A DNA stretch of 64,000 nucleotides from positions 62,001 to 126,000 of IMG/VR virus record IMGVR_UViG_3300043464_001630. One strand, 5' to 3'. The notes under the pieces are model-generated. The model was not told the DNA's origin, ran no database searches, and saw only the letters and a list, made by a program, of their open reading frames with translations. Below are positions 7,427-16,118 of the stretch, piece by piece. The number at the start of each line of letters is the position of its first letter. The first letter of the stretch is position 1. The position numbers were made by a program, and so were the translations under genes. Source of the stretch: a virus.

Positions 7427-8983
7427 TTAAAAATATATTGAGCTGTTACCGGGCGTAAATGCCTGACCAAGATTCTTGAGAATAATGGTGTGGTAGTATA
7501 AACTAGCTCCGAAGATGTTATCTACCACCCCATATCTCGTCAATAGTCCAACGCGAGGAGCGAAGTCATTCGGTCCGATTGTGCGTTGTACCATTACAGG
7601 AATGTAAGGGCAATAGATGATACCAGAATCATAAAATTCAGTACCTTTGTATCCGAGGAGTGCATACTCGATGCCTTCTGGACCAGTACCAACTCCATAG
7701 CCTACGTCACCATAAACTCCACTGTTCTGTACTTCGGTGCGTGTATCACGATAAACTTGGAAACGACCACCGAGTGAACCAACTTTAGCTACGCCAGTTT
7801 GCTGGGTAGAAACGTTGCCTTGTACAGTTACCCACTGGAATTCGGGGAGCATTTCAAAAATAGCGCACACGCGAGGTGTTGCTACGATGAAGTTTGCTGG
7901 TCCACGACGATTGCGGATAGCGATACGATTTGCTTCAATAATTACTCTCTGGTAGAAGTCACGATTACGTTCAACAAGCCAACGGCCATCGGCAGTAGAT
8001 GGAGACCAGACTGAGAATCCTTTACGGAAACCACCATTTAAGGAGGTTTGGATCATACGGATAATCATTTCACGGTCGATTTCTGCTTGAATCTCATATG
8101 CCATTGCATTAGTGATTTCAGCGTCGATATCAATACCGTTCATGTTACGTAAGTCTTGCTCTAGCTCGACAGACCATTTTGCACCTAACCTACGAGTACC
8201 AGCTTCAACGGCAGTCTTCTCGAAGGATACTTCAACAGTTGGGATGTTTGCGTTGATTTCGAAATTCTTGAGAATTTCAGCAACACCACCATCAGCAGCA
8301 TTAAAGTTCCACGTTACGCCAGATTCGGCATGAGTACCGAGACCTGATAGCGCACCAGCAGAAACGCCAGTGAAACGTGAATCGAGATATTGCCATCCTA
8401 GTTCGTTGTCGCCTTGTGGGGACTTACCACCTGCTCCACCGGGAAGACCACTTCCGAAGTTATCACCAGAAGCTCTGTAATTTACAGTAGTTTGGTTATG
8501 AACTCCGGGGGCTGCATCCCAAGAACCACTCTGAGAGGAGTCTTGATAGTTGCCACCTAGGGTATCCTTGGAGTACTTATAACGTAGAGCGAATGCTAGT
8601 CCAACGGGACCAGACATGGGCTGAACGCCAACGATTTCGTTGGAGATAAGTTCTGGGAAGGTACGACGAATCATCGGAATAAGAATCTTAGGAAGACGAT
8701 TGTCGCCAGAAGCATAGCTATCAGAGCCACCGGGGAATGCTCCACCAGTGCCACCGTTGTTGATAGAACCGAACATAGTTCCTGTTCCACCAGCTACGTT
8801 TGCTTCACGTAAGCAATAAGCTTCTTGGTTTTCAAGTAGCATTGCAGTGTTTAGACGAGTATGATCATCTTCAATTGCGGCTACGCTCTTGCTGGTGTAG
8901 TCGAGCACTGGTGCCCACTTTTCCAAAAGAACCTTAGCGCGATCTTGATCGATGTATGATTGTGCGGGTTTGATTTGTTTCAT
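7427..8983 (-). CDS. 23: Major capsid protein, gp23-like
   Basis: 518 residues, the usual gp23 length. After a helical leader, residues 58-66 read LREANVAGG, matching the place where T4 gp23 is cut by protease gp21 (LNE/A, residue 65), so the mature protein should start at Ala61. The next block contains YASGDNRLPKIL (90-101) and RRTFPELISNEIVGVQPMSG, the HK97-type capsid core of the T4 family (compare IGVQPM in gp23). The C-terminus YGVVDNIFGASLYYHTIILK is also gp23-like. Codon use is richer in G+C at third positions than neighbours, as expected for high expression. It has two upstream late elements, a 40-nt leader, and its own terminator. Confidence 0.95.
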   Translation of the reverse strand: MKQIKPAQSYIDQDRAKVLLEKWAPVLDYTSKSVAAIEDDHTRLNTAMLLENQEAYCLREANVAGGTGTMFGSINNGGTGGAFPGGSDSYASGDNRLPKILIPMIRRTFPELISNEIVGVQPMSGPVGLAFALRYKYSKDTLGGNYQDSSQSGSWDAAPGVHNQTTVNYRASGDNFGSGLPGGAGGKSPQGDNELGWQYLDSRFTGVSAGALSGLGTHAESGVTWNFNAADGGVAEILKNFEINANIPTVEVSFEKTAVEAGTRRLGAKWSVELEQDLRNMNGIDIDAEITNAMAYEIQAEIDREMIIRMIQTSLNGGFRKGFSVWSPSTADGRWLVERNRDFYQRVIIEANRIAIRNRRGPANFIVATPRVCAIFEMLPEFQWVTVQGNVSTQQTGVAKVGSLGGRFQVYRDTRTEVQNSGVYGDVGYGVGTGPEGIEYALLGYKGTEFYDSGIIYCPYIPVMVQRTIGPNDFAPRVGLLTRYGVVDNIFGASLYYHTIILKNLGQAFTPGNSSIYF

Positions 8984-9023
8984 ATGTGTTTGTTTTCTTT
9001 CTTTTTTAGTTTCGACCTCAAGA

Positions 9024-9029
9024 TATTTA
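9024..9029 (-). promoter_or_regulatory. Late promoter element, proximal (capsid gene)
   Basis: TTAAATA followed by tCTTGAG; 40 nt before the capsid ATG, so this transcript has a leader, unlike most. Confidence 0.6.
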
Positions 9030-9048
9030 ATATCAGGATCTCAAGTAA

Positions 9049-9054
9049 TATTTA
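9049..9054 (-). promoter_or_regulatory. Late promoter element, distal (capsid gene)
   Basis: GTAAATA followed by ttaCTTGAG, 25 bp upstream of the proximal element; the two units look duplicated. Confidence 0.5.
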
Positions 9055-9085
9055 CTTCTACCAAATTTTTATAAGAGCAAATATA

Positions 9086-9973
9086 TTAGTATTTACTCAA
9101 TTCGTTCAAATAATTTGAAACGCTACCAAATTTTTCTTCGGTTGTTGCGACTTCTTCGATTGTATCTTCTTCTAATACAACACGATCTTGTTTAATTTGA
9201 CGATGTGTGAAAGCTTCTTCTTTTAAAGTCTGAAGACGTTCTTCTTCTTTCTTATCAAAAAGTGAAAGTGTGTAATCAATGTTCTCCATGATGAACTTAG
9301 GAGACTTACCTTCGAAAACACGTTGTGCATATTCTTTCTTCTTAGGACTTAGCTTAGAAGTCTTTTGTTCGAGAATTAATGCAGCCTTTGCCTTGGCAAG
9401 TGTTTCACGAAGTGTTGATACTTCTGATTTGGCTTCTTCTGCAACTTTACGTGATTCGGTGATTTGAGTTTTGCCGTCTAGAATAGCTTCTTTTAATGAG
9501 TCGTTCATTAATGCAGAATCAATTGCGAGACTTTCGCGAAGATTGTTTAGAATGATACGAGCTTTCTTGTTTTGAACGGCTTCTTCGATAGCTTTCTTTG
9601 GAATTTTGCTTTCGATAAATACGTCGATATAATCAGAAACTTTTCCTACCAAGTCAGACTTGAATTGTTTAGCTTGTTCGCTGATAACAGATTGATACTT
9701 ATTAACTACTGCTTTTAGTTTAGCGGTGTTATTAACGTCTAGTGCTTCTACAACTTTTTGTAATTTCTTGCTATGATCAGCATCGATAGCTTCTAAGAGT
9801 TGTTGTGCTTTTTCTGTATATTCAGAATCTTGTTCAGTTAGAGCTTTTTCTACGTGAATCTTTACTCGTTCATTAACAGCACTATCAAATGCTTCTTGAA
9901 TTTGGCCGAGTGTTTCGTCTGTTAAAATTCCTTGGGTAGCTTCTTTTAGAAGTTTTGTAATTTCAGTTGCCAT
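9086..9973 (-). CDS. 22: Prohead scaffold protein, gp22-like
   Basis: 295 residues, nearly all charged helix, forming the assembly core around which gp23 polymerises. The N-terminus is MATEITKLLKEATQG with L-K-E/A, and several further L-x-E or V-x-E sites follow (QQLLEAID, KVVEALD, LRESLA, LRETLA), as expected for a scaffold chopped by gp21. The C-terminal region (SPKKKEYAQRVFEGKSPKFI) resembles T4 gp22, where this helical part contacts capsid protein. Gene order gp21, core protein, gp22, gp23 is the T4 order. A TAAATA element is 19 nt upstream. Confidence 0.85.
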   Translation of the reverse strand: MATEITKLLKEATQGILTDETLGQIQEAFDSAVNERVKIHVEKALTEQDSEYTEKAQQLLEAIDADHSKKLQKVVEALDVNNTAKLKAVVNKYQSVISEQAKQFKSDLVGKVSDYIDVFIESKIPKKAIEEAVQNKKARIILNNLRESLAIDSALMNDSLKEAILDGKTQITESRKVAEEAKSEVSTLRETLAKAKAALILEQKTSKLSPKKKEYAQRVFEGKSPKFIMENIDYTLSLFDKKEEERLQTLKEEAFTHRQIKQDRVVLEEDTIEEVATTEEKFGSVSNYLNELSKY

Positions 9974-9992
9974 AATATTAGTTAGTCTTTTT

Positions 9993-9998
9993 TATTTA
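9993..9998 (-). promoter_or_regulatory. Late promoter element ATAAATA
   Basis: TAAATA, 19 nt before ATG 9973; longer spacing gives a short leader. Confidence 0.5.
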
Positions 9999-10014
9999 TT
10001 TTTATTGAGAAATA

Positions 10015-10653
10015 TTAAAAATCTTCAGGAATGTTTGGGGGAACGTCTAGATGTTCTTTGGTATCAAACTGCATTTGATCTTCGAACCTTTGTTCGAGTT
10101 TTCCCAATTCTCTATATAACTCTTTGAAATTTTCTTCGTGTTCGATTTCGCCTTGTTGATGAGCAATTTTAATTGCTTTTCCGATTTCAGATTTAAGACC
10201 TCCGATATCTTCGATTCTAATTTTTCCGCTAGAACTTACTCCATACATATGTGAGCGTTGACCACCGTGATAATGTTGTAAATCAAACAAAGCAGAAGCA
10301 GCTCCGCTTCCATCAGAAACATAATCATGAAGATCAATCAAAGATGATTCTGACAAACCTTCTTTAACTAATTTTTTTTTAGATTTTGCTTTAGGAAATT
10401 TTCCCTTACCAAATGCGCTTTTATCTGCGGCGGCTTTTTCACCTTTTTCGTTTCGAGCTTTCTTTTTGAATGGCTTGAAACCTTTCTTTTTATCTTCTTT
10501 GGTCTTTTTAAATGGATTAACTTTTGCTGCTTCTGAGATTGTAATTTTAATTTTTTGATTAATTACATTTTCTAGAAATTTATGAGCAGTACTAAAGTCA
10601 TCAATAATTAAAGAATCGACAAATTTTACAATATTTTGTTCTACGATATTCAT
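10015..10653 (-). CDS. Prohead core protein, gp68-like N-terminus
   Basis: 212 residues between protease and scaffold genes. The N-terminal 45 residues (VDSLIIDDFSTAHKFLENVI, then KIKITISEAAKV) resemble the start of T4 gp68 core proteins (short helix, a K-x-L/I repeat, then a charged tail), and ISE/A fits a gp21 site. A strongly basic stretch follows (PFKKTKEDKKKGFKPFKKKA), then an acidic helical C-terminus. Position and composition support an internal core protein degraded or trimmed on maturation. Its late element sits inside the end of the gp21 gene, 5 nt before the ATG. Confidence 0.6.
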   Translation of the reverse strand: MNIVEQNIVKFVDSLIIDDFSTAHKFLENVINQKIKITISEAAKVNPFKKTKEDKKKGFKPFKKKARNEKGEKAAADKSAFGKGKFPKAKSKKKLVKEGLSESSLIDLHDYVSDGSGAASALFDLQHYHGGQRSHMYGVSSSGKIRIEDIGGLKSEIGKAIKIAHQQGEIEHEENFKELYRELGKLEQRFEDQMQFDTKEHLDVPPNIPEDF

Positions 10654-10658
10654 ATTTT

Positions 10659-10664
10659 TATTTA
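10659..10664 (-). promoter_or_regulatory. Late promoter element CTAAATA
   Basis: TAAATA, 5 nt (aaaat), ATG at 10653; it overlaps the gp21 stop codon region. Confidence 0.7.
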
Positions 10665-11333
10665 GCTTAATTTAATTTTATTTAAAAAATTAATGATGGA
10701 TTCTTTTAAATATTCTTCTACTTTCTTTTTTGGTAGATTAGAAATGCTACGTTCGAAGTCATCATATATTTCTTCAAAAGATCCAGATTCTCCCAGAACC
10801 CATGCTTTGGATTCTAGAATTCCGTTTACGAATGCTTTTGGAAAACTTGGGTCGGCTACACAATCAATAGAAATAAGACGTAGATCTTTTACTACATTTT
10901 TACCACCAGCGGCTTCTTCTAGTTGTCCTAGTGCTCTGGAACTCATGCCCACTCGAACTCCGTCATTTACTAGTGCTCTTACGATATGTCCGCAAGGTGT
11001 AGTTAGTACTTTGCTTTTTCCGTGGAAAATATTACCGTCTTGATAAAGTTCAGTTACGATATGACAAGCTTTGTCGAGACTAACTTCTGCGCTACTTTCG
11101 TGGTTTAAAGTTCCCATCGAACGGTTGGTACGAATCATCTCTTCTTTATAACGATTAACTTCTTTAACCATTTCGTCTAATTTGTACAAACGATTGTTGC
11201 GGTTGTAATTTTCCGCCATCATGTAAGGCCCTTTAATAAACAGGGTAGATGGACTCTTTCTATCTTTTTCCTCAAAGATATACTCAAACTGTTCGTCTGG
11301 TGCAGGTTTTTCTACAATTAATCGTAGTGACAT
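10662..11333 (-). CDS. 21: Prohead maturation protease, gp21-like
   Basis: 223 residues, the usual length of the T4 prohead serine protease (peptidase U9/S77, herpesvirus-assemblin fold). Diagnostic blocks are FIKGPYMMAENYNRNNRLY near residue 32, MGTLNHESSAEVSLDKACHI near 78 (catalytic His), and VNDGVRVGMSSRALGQLEE near 126 (catalytic Ser in GMSSR). It should cut scaffold, capsid and internal proteins at (L/I)-x-E sites. The late element is 5 nt before ATG and the gene is divergent from the internal-protein candidate at 11397. Confidence 0.92.
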   Translation of the reverse strand: MSLRLIVEKPAPDEQFEYIFEEKDRKSPSTLFIKGPYMMAENYNRNNRLYKLDEMVKEVNRYKEEMIRTNRSMGTLNHESSAEVSLDKACHIVTELYQDGNIFHGKSKVLTTPCGHIVRALVNDGVRVGMSSRALGQLEEAAGGKNVVKDLRLISIDCVADPSFPKAFVNGILESKAWVLGESGSFEEIYDDFERSISNLPKKKVEEYLKESIINFLNKIKLS

Positions 11334-11338
11334 AAAAC

Positions 11339-11344
11339 TATTTA
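11339..11344 (-). promoter_or_regulatory. Late promoter element CTAAATA
   Basis: TAAATA, 5 nt (gtttt), ATG at 11333. Confidence 0.75.
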
Positions 11345-11385
11345 GAGTAATTAATTATTTTTTCAGATATATTTAACCAAAAATA

Positions 11386-11391
11386 TAAATA
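11386..11391 (+). promoter_or_regulatory. Late promoter element ATAAATA
   Basis: TAAATA, 5 nt (atcgt), ATG at 11397. Confidence 0.75.
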
Positions 11392-11396
11392 ATCGT

Positions 11397-12422
11397 ATGA
11401 CTACAGATTCAGTAGAAATTTTTGAAAATTATTTAAAATCGTTAAACGAAGCACGAGCACCAAAAGGTACTCCTCGTCCAGATGTTATTGGAAGCAAAAT
11501 GCACATTCAAAAAACTACAATGGCGAGTAATCCAGACGCCGCAGAATCACAAGGAGCTACTATTGGTAGAAATACTGCACTAACTCCAACGCAATCAGAT
11601 AGAATTCGTGATAGAAACTTCGAAGAATATATGATGGATGATATGGAAGAAGGTTTATATCTTCAATTAACTGGAGAAGGATCTAGAGTTCCGAGAAATT
11701 CGCAAAAAAATTTAATGAAATTAATGCGTGAATATTCAAATAACAAATACTTTCAAACCCAAGTAGATGGCGATTTAGTAATTCCTTATTGGATAGTTCC
11801 AGAATGTATTCAATATTTCACAATGAATGCAAAGTCTGAAAAAGATCAGAATATCAAACAAGCATATATAGATGCACTCATATTTATGTACGAAGCCATG
11901 AGTGATAAAAGTACATACGAAGATGTGTATAGAAATTCCAAACCTGTATTAAGAATTAAAACAGAAGGAGGAACAAGAGAAGTATCAGATTTGAAAGATA
12001 CATATGAAGAATTCTCTCCTAAAATAATCGGAAGAATTAAAACATTAAAATCTAACCCAGCTATGGGATTAGCATTAAAGACATTTCTACTTCCAAATCA
12101 AACAAAACCAAGAGAACAAATAAAATTCGGATCTGACATTTATAGAGATGCTCCGTTCGTACACGATCCCGAAACAGGTCGTCATGGTATTCACGGAAAA
12201 GGTGAACACGAACCTAAAAATAAATATGATGCGACAGATCCAACATACGGAGTAAGCAGTGCTGAAAATCTCAGAGATAGTGATTTCGAAAAGATTCGCA
12301 TAAAAAACAAAGAACAAAGAGAAAGTACTCCGACTCCAGCAAGATCATTAGGAGCGCCAAAAGTTAAAAAATCTAGAAAAAAAGTTAACGAATCCTTTTT
12401 TATTAAAGTTATTCCATTCTAA
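11397..12422 (+). CDS. Putative head-packaged protein with capsid-targeting N-terminus
   Basis: 341 residues, no recognised domain. The leader VEIFENYLKSLNEARAPKG is amphipathic and ends in L-N-E/A, closely like the T4 capsid-targeting sequence cut by gp21. The remainder is soluble and mixed alpha/beta with a basic tail (ARSLGAPKVKKSRKK). It is a lone plus-strand gene among minus-strand head genes, placed next to the protease gene and driven by a late element 5 nt before ATG. Packaging in the head is inferred; activity is unknown. Its stop overlaps the convergent gene by 4 nt. Confidence 0.65.
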   Translation: MTTDSVEIFENYLKSLNEARAPKGTPRPDVIGSKMHIQKTTMASNPDAAESQGATIGRNTALTPTQSDRIRDRNFEEYMMDDMEEGLYLQLTGEGSRVPRNSQKNLMKLMREYSNNKYFQTQVDGDLVIPYWIVPECIQYFTMNAKSEKDQNIKQAYIDALIFMYEAMSDKSTYEDVYRNSKPVLRIKTEGGTREVSDLKDTYEEFSPKIIGRIKTLKSNPAMGLALKTFLLPNQTKPREQIKFGSDIYRDAPFVHDPETGRHGIHGKGEHEPKNKYDATDPTYGVSSAENLRDSDFEKIRIKNKEQRESTPTPARSLGAPKVKKSRKKVNESFFIKVIPF

Positions 12423-12889
12423 ACAAAAATCTCAGACAGAAAACTTTCCCACTTTTCGTGGTGCTCTGCTATGTCTTCTTGATTGTTTTTTATGAACAAG
12501 GTTTTAGATAAACCTCTATAAAAATCAGAAGAAGGTGCTCCTCTTTTTGCTCTGCGCTCCATTGCAGCTCTGAAGAAAGATAATGCTACCAGAGTTTTTT
12601 CGGCTAGAATAAATCCTCTATCATCTAGTACATACGGAAGTGGATCTTTTCTCTTTAATCCATTATATACAATAATTGCTACTTGATGGCATTCTTCTTT
12701 GTTTTCTGCAAAAGTAGCAGTCATACACAGAAAAGTTAAAACATCTAATGGTTTGGAAGATAAGAATGTTTCGCTTTTCTCTAAAATTTTAGTTCCGAAA
12801 GCAAAATAGAGTTGTTTTGGATCTTCGGAATACAATACTTTGATTATCTTGGCCGATTTATCATCGTATAACTCATCAATTAAGCTCAC
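12419..12889 (-). CDS. Hypothetical late protein
   Basis: 156 residues, GTG start at 12889 supported by TTAAATA 5 nt upstream. The protein is helical and soluble, with motifs PLDVLTFLCMTATFAENKEE and FFRAAMERRAKRGAP. No family recognised. It lies immediately downstream of the gp4-like head-completion gene (8 nt gap) and could serve head completion or neck assembly. Confidence 0.6.
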   Translation of the reverse strand: MSLIDELYDDKSAKIIKVLYSEDPKQLYFAFGTKILEKSETFLSSKPLDVLTFLCMTATFAENKEECHQVAIIVYNGLKRKDPLPYVLDDRGFILAEKTLVALSFFRAAMERRAKRGAPSSDFYRGLSKTLFIKNNQEDIAEHHEKWESFLSEIFV

Positions 12890-12894
12890 TATAT

Positions 12895-12900
12895 TATTTA
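12895..12900 (-). promoter_or_regulatory. Late promoter element TTAAATA
   Basis: TTAAATA, 5 nt (atata), GTG at 12889. Confidence 0.7.
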
Positions 12901-13356
12901 ACTTGGAAAGAGTTCTTTTTCGGTTAATATTATAAACTCTGCTCCTCTATCTTTTGCATACTTTTTAGCGGCTTCCCATTTAGCTTGGTTAACCGCCCAT
13001 TGTGTGTTTTCATACAATACCGTAGCTTTCTTTTTCTTTTTAGAAGGAACTGGAGCCAAAGTTTGTTTGTATGGCTTTATTTCTATGAGATATTTCTTAA
13101 TTTTATCTCCTTCTTTTAAGACTATGTAATTGTCTACAAAATATCGGTGTATTCTGTTGTCTATTGGACTTCTATAATTTACTACGATATTCTCAGATCC
13201 CCACTCAATAACATTAGGGTTGGAATCTGCCCATAAAAGAAACTTTCGTTCATAAGAAGATCTGAAGACTGCATATTCTCCCATGAACTTTTGGGGATTT
13301 TTAGGTTTAAAATAACCTTGTTTAAATCGTTCATCTTTTTTTCCTAATGGAAGCAC
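12898..13356 (-). CDS. 4: Head completion protein, gp4-like nuclease
   Basis: 152 residues (T4 gp4 about 150). Strong T4-family blocks: GYFKPKNPQKFMGEYAVFRS near the start, SYERKFLLWADSNPNVIEWG, then YRSPIDNRIHRYFVDNYIVL and KKYLIEIKPYKQT. These form the TnsA/PD-(D/E)XK-like fold of gp4 (50/65), which finishes packaged heads before tail joining. GTG start at 13356 is fixed by TTAAATA 5 nt upstream. Confidence 0.88.
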   Translation of the reverse strand: MLPLGKKDERFKQGYFKPKNPQKFMGEYAVFRSSYERKFLLWADSNPNVIEWGSENIVVNYRSPIDNRIHRYFVDNYIVLKEGDKIKKYLIEIKPYKQTLAPVPSKKKKKATVLYENTQWAVNQAKWEAAKKYAKDRGAEFIILTEKELFPS

Positions 13357-13361
13357 GTTAT

Positions 13362-13367
13362 TATTTA
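13362..13367 (-). promoter_or_regulatory. Late promoter element TTAAATA
   Basis: TTAAATA, 5 nt (ataac), GTG at 13356. Confidence 0.7.
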
Positions 13368-15521
13368 ACTTTTCAATAATAAACTTCTGATTAAATTGTA
13401 AATCACAGAATCATTTAATTTTTCCTTTTGTTCCGTAGGTTCTACTATTTCTAAATTTTGTAGATCAATTCCAGATATATATTTTATCAAATTTCTGCTA
13501 ATCGTAATTTTTTGTAACTTGCTAGAATAAATAACTGCATAATCTCCTTTAAGTTCTTGTAACTTTGGTAAATAAATAATATTTGCGTTATGAGCACGGA
13601 TATAACCGCTCTCTTTTAATTGTGGTAATTCTATTTTAGCAGCTTTTTCACAATCAATATCACCACTTTCTTTTAATTGTGTTAAATGTAATGAACGTAC
13701 CGAATTCGCAGAAATTTTACCACTTTTTACTAATTCTGGTAATGATAAAGTCTGTGTTAAACTAGCATATATAGCCCCACTCTGGATTAATTCGGGTAAT
13801 GATAAATTTAATGTTCTTCGGCAGAAAATAGATTTACAATATTTTAATTTTGGTAACGATAAATTTCGTATTTCTTCAAAAAGAATATTTTCACTTTTTT
13901 CTAATTGTGGTAATGTTATTGTTATGGCTTTTTCGCATCCAATATCACCACTTTCTTTTAATTGTGGTAAGTCCAAATTTGTCGCTAAATGTGCAGTTAT
14001 ATTACCGCTCTTTTTTAAGAATGGTAAAGATACAACTGTTGCGTATTCGAAATTCATATCTCCGCATTCTAACAAATTAAATGGAAATAATACATATTTA
14101 AGAGGCCATACAAATCTATCTAAAATAACCACCCCATTTTCATTTATTTGATGTTTTCGATTATTTAAAAAATCTTGAACAATTTTATTTATATTTTTAT
14201 TAAATTTTGGATCATCTTTCTTTAAACTTAAAAACCACATGGTGCTACCAAAATTTTCCAAAAAACTATTTGAAAAATTTTCCACATCTTTCAAAGCATA
14301 TAATTGATTTGGCGTAAAATCCAGTCCATCTTCATAATCATAGTCGTCAGGAGTCCATTCCGATACTTCAAGTTCCACTCTTCTTTTTACATTTTGTAAA
14401 TATTGTTTATGTAATCTAGGCTTTCCTTCGAAAACATAATCAGGAATATCATATTTTTCCGTAACATAAATAGCCTTTTCCAAAATCTTATTCCATTCTT
14501 CTTTTGGAATTCCATTCCATTCTTCTGGTTTTATATCTTTAAATGATGCAAACGTCACTCGATCTTCCGTATTTTTAAGTTCTAAGATACTTTCTAAATC
14601 ATAAAATTTTTGATAGAATTCCAATTCTCTGCCTCTAATTCGAACATAATTGAATACATTATTTTCAAAAGGTTCTGTCAATTCTGGGTAAAGTTTCAAT
14701 AATTCTTCTTTAGAAATACTAATATCCTCATTTTTTGTCATCGGATTGTACTCTAATTCTCCATCTTCATCTACATCAACCAACATATAGCGTCCTCTTT
14801 TTTTGAGATAACAGAAATATGTAGTTAACTTGTCATTCCATCTATAATCGTGATAATGATAACTAGCATTTGACCCAGAAATACACAGATTTGTTCCTTT
14901 TCCAAATTCTTTACATCTTTTGACTCCATTAATCGGATTTTCCGTATCATTAGCCAAATACACCGCAACATCATCATTTTCGAACAATGCTTGTTCTGTT
15001 TGAGTTTTTTTAATTTCTTGTGGTTTATGTTTTTCCTTACCAGCCAAGGAATGCACAATATCCATCCATTTTGGGATACCTTTTTGAAAAAGATTAGAAA
15101 ATTGAGGGTTGTTCAGTAATTCCTCTTTCTTATCTAAACTATCTTTGTAATCATGTAGAAGAACTGGTAATGCTCTATTATATAAATTTTTATTAATCTT
15201 GGATTCATCTCCATTAATCTGATTAACATATTGTTGTGTACCAGACATCATAAGCAAAGAATTGATCAAGCTCATTAAATCTTTACCTTCAAATAATTCC
15301 CCGCCTTTTTGTTTTTGTATTTGTAAAATCTGATTTATTATATCAGTAGCTATCGAATCTGCTTCGTTTTTTAAATTTGGATTAGATTCATAAAGAGAAG
15401 ATCCAGTAATAAATTTAGCCAATAATTCTTCAGGATCATCAGATTTTATAACATCTTTAGCTTCTAATAAAATTCTATTATAATATATATCAAATATACT
15501 ATTTTCGTCATTCATCAACAT
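13365..15521 (-). CDS. Large repeat protein with capsid-targeting-like N-terminus
   Basis: 718 residues. The N-terminus IFDIYYNRILLEAKDVIKSD ends in L-L-E/A, like a gp21-cut targeting peptide. Near 200-260 is a domain with GKGTNLCISGSNASYHY and TYFCYLKKRGRYMLVDVDED, a G-K-G-T-x-x-C pattern I associate with large phage proteins of unknown activity. From about 480 to 680 there are roughly nine leucine-rich-like units of about 20 residues (LPQLKESGDIGCEKAITI style, 'LPxLxxSGxI'). The late element is 5 nt before the ATG. A virion-packaged protein delivered to the host is the working idea; binding through the repeats is inference. Confidence 0.65.
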   Translation of the reverse strand: MLMNDENSIFDIYYNRILLEAKDVIKSDDPEELLAKFITGSSLYESNPNLKNEADSIATDIINQILQIQKQKGGELFEGKDLMSLINSLLMMSGTQQYVNQINGDESKINKNLYNRALPVLLHDYKDSLDKKEELLNNPQFSNLFQKGIPKWMDIVHSLAGKEKHKPQEIKKTQTEQALFENDDVAVYLANDTENPINGVKRCKEFGKGTNLCISGSNASYHYHDYRWNDKLTTYFCYLKKRGRYMLVDVDEDGELEYNPMTKNEDISISKEELLKLYPELTEPFENNVFNYVRIRGRELEFYQKFYDLESILELKNTEDRVTFASFKDIKPEEWNGIPKEEWNKILEKAIYVTEKYDIPDYVFEGKPRLHKQYLQNVKRRVELEVSEWTPDDYDYEDGLDFTPNQLYALKDVENFSNSFLENFGSTMWFLSLKKDDPKFNKNINKIVQDFLNNRKHQINENGVVILDRFVWPLKYVLFPFNLLECGDMNFEYATVVSLPFLKKSGNITAHLATNLDLPQLKESGDIGCEKAITITLPQLEKSENILFEEIRNLSLPKLKYCKSIFCRRTLNLSLPELIQSGAIYASLTQTLSLPELVKSGKISANSVRSLHLTQLKESGDIDCEKAAKIELPQLKESGYIRAHNANIIYLPKLQELKGDYAVIYSSKLQKITISRNLIKYISGIDLQNLEIVEPTEQKEKLNDSVIYNLIRSLLLKS

Positions 15522-15526
15522 ATTTT

Positions 15527-15532
15527 TATTTA
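15527..15532 (-). promoter_or_regulatory. Late promoter element GTAAATA
   Basis: TAAATA, 5 nt (aaaat), ATG at 15521. Confidence 0.75.
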
Positions 15533-15533
15533 C

Positions 15534-16091
15534 CTACTTTCTAAAAAAGAACCCTATTATGGAGCTTCCAATACTTAGAAACTTAGTAGGAAAAAAGTAA
15601 AACAAAGCTCCTAAAGAAGAAAGTATGATTCCAAGTATTGCATATAGCTTTATGGTTTTCTTTCTTTCGTAATCTTTAATTGTCTTTGCTTCTATATTAT
15701 CAGTAACTATTTCAGCTACTAATTCTTCGTTCTTTTCTTCTAGAACTTCGATATCTGATAAGTCTTTTTTACTTTCGTTGAACACTTCTTCTATAGCTTT
15801 ATCTTGTTCTTCTGTAGATAAATCTTTATATTCCGAACCGTCGTCTACTTTTGCTCCTAGTAGAGTTTGACTTTTTTCTATAATATCAATAGCTCTTTTA
15901 ATTTCAGACTTTTTTAAATCTTTTTTGTTTAAAATGTTTTTAGCAGTTGCTATGAAATCTTTGGCATCTTCTTGAAGCTTTTGTTGCTTCGTGTCGATTT
16001 CTTTTTGATATTTTGTACGACTTGCTGTGGGTGTTGAACATCCAGAAATCAATAAACAAAGTATTAATAAATATTTGTATAAAGTTTTCAT
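15534..16091 (-). CDS. Lipoprotein with C-terminal membrane segment; u-spanin candidate
   Basis: 185 residues. The N-terminal signal KYLLILCLLISGC is a clear lipobox (LISG/C, Cys18). Residues 25-145 are charged alpha-helix with coiled-coil character (SDIEVLEEKNEELVAEIVTD). The C-terminus (about 148-182) is hydrophobic, YAILGIILSSLGALFYFF then FLSIGSSIIGFFFRK. Outer-membrane lipid anchor plus C-terminal inner-membrane anchor is the topology of unimolecular spanins (phage T1 gp11), which fuse the two membranes at lysis. The helical ectodomain is longer than in classical u-spanins, and the hydrophobic tail could be a hairpin, so a different envelope role is possible. No TAAATA precedes it. Confidence 0.55.
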   Translation of the reverse strand: MKTLYKYLLILCLLISGCSTPTASRTKYQKEIDTKQQKLQEDAKDFIATAKNILNKKDLKKSEIKRAIDIIEKSQTLLGAKVDDGSEYKDLSTEEQDKAIEEVFNESKKDLSDIEVLEEKNEELVAEIVTDNIEAKTIKDYERKKTIKLYAILGIILSSLGALFYFFPTKFLSIGSSIIGFFFRK

Positions 16092-16118
16092 AAGTAATTG
16101 ATAATAAGTAAATTATGT

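Noticed and set aside
7302-7427. Hairpin at 7366-7394 as a riboswitch or regulatory RNA
   Set aside because: GC-rich stem with a long T run right after the capsid stop is a plain terminator.
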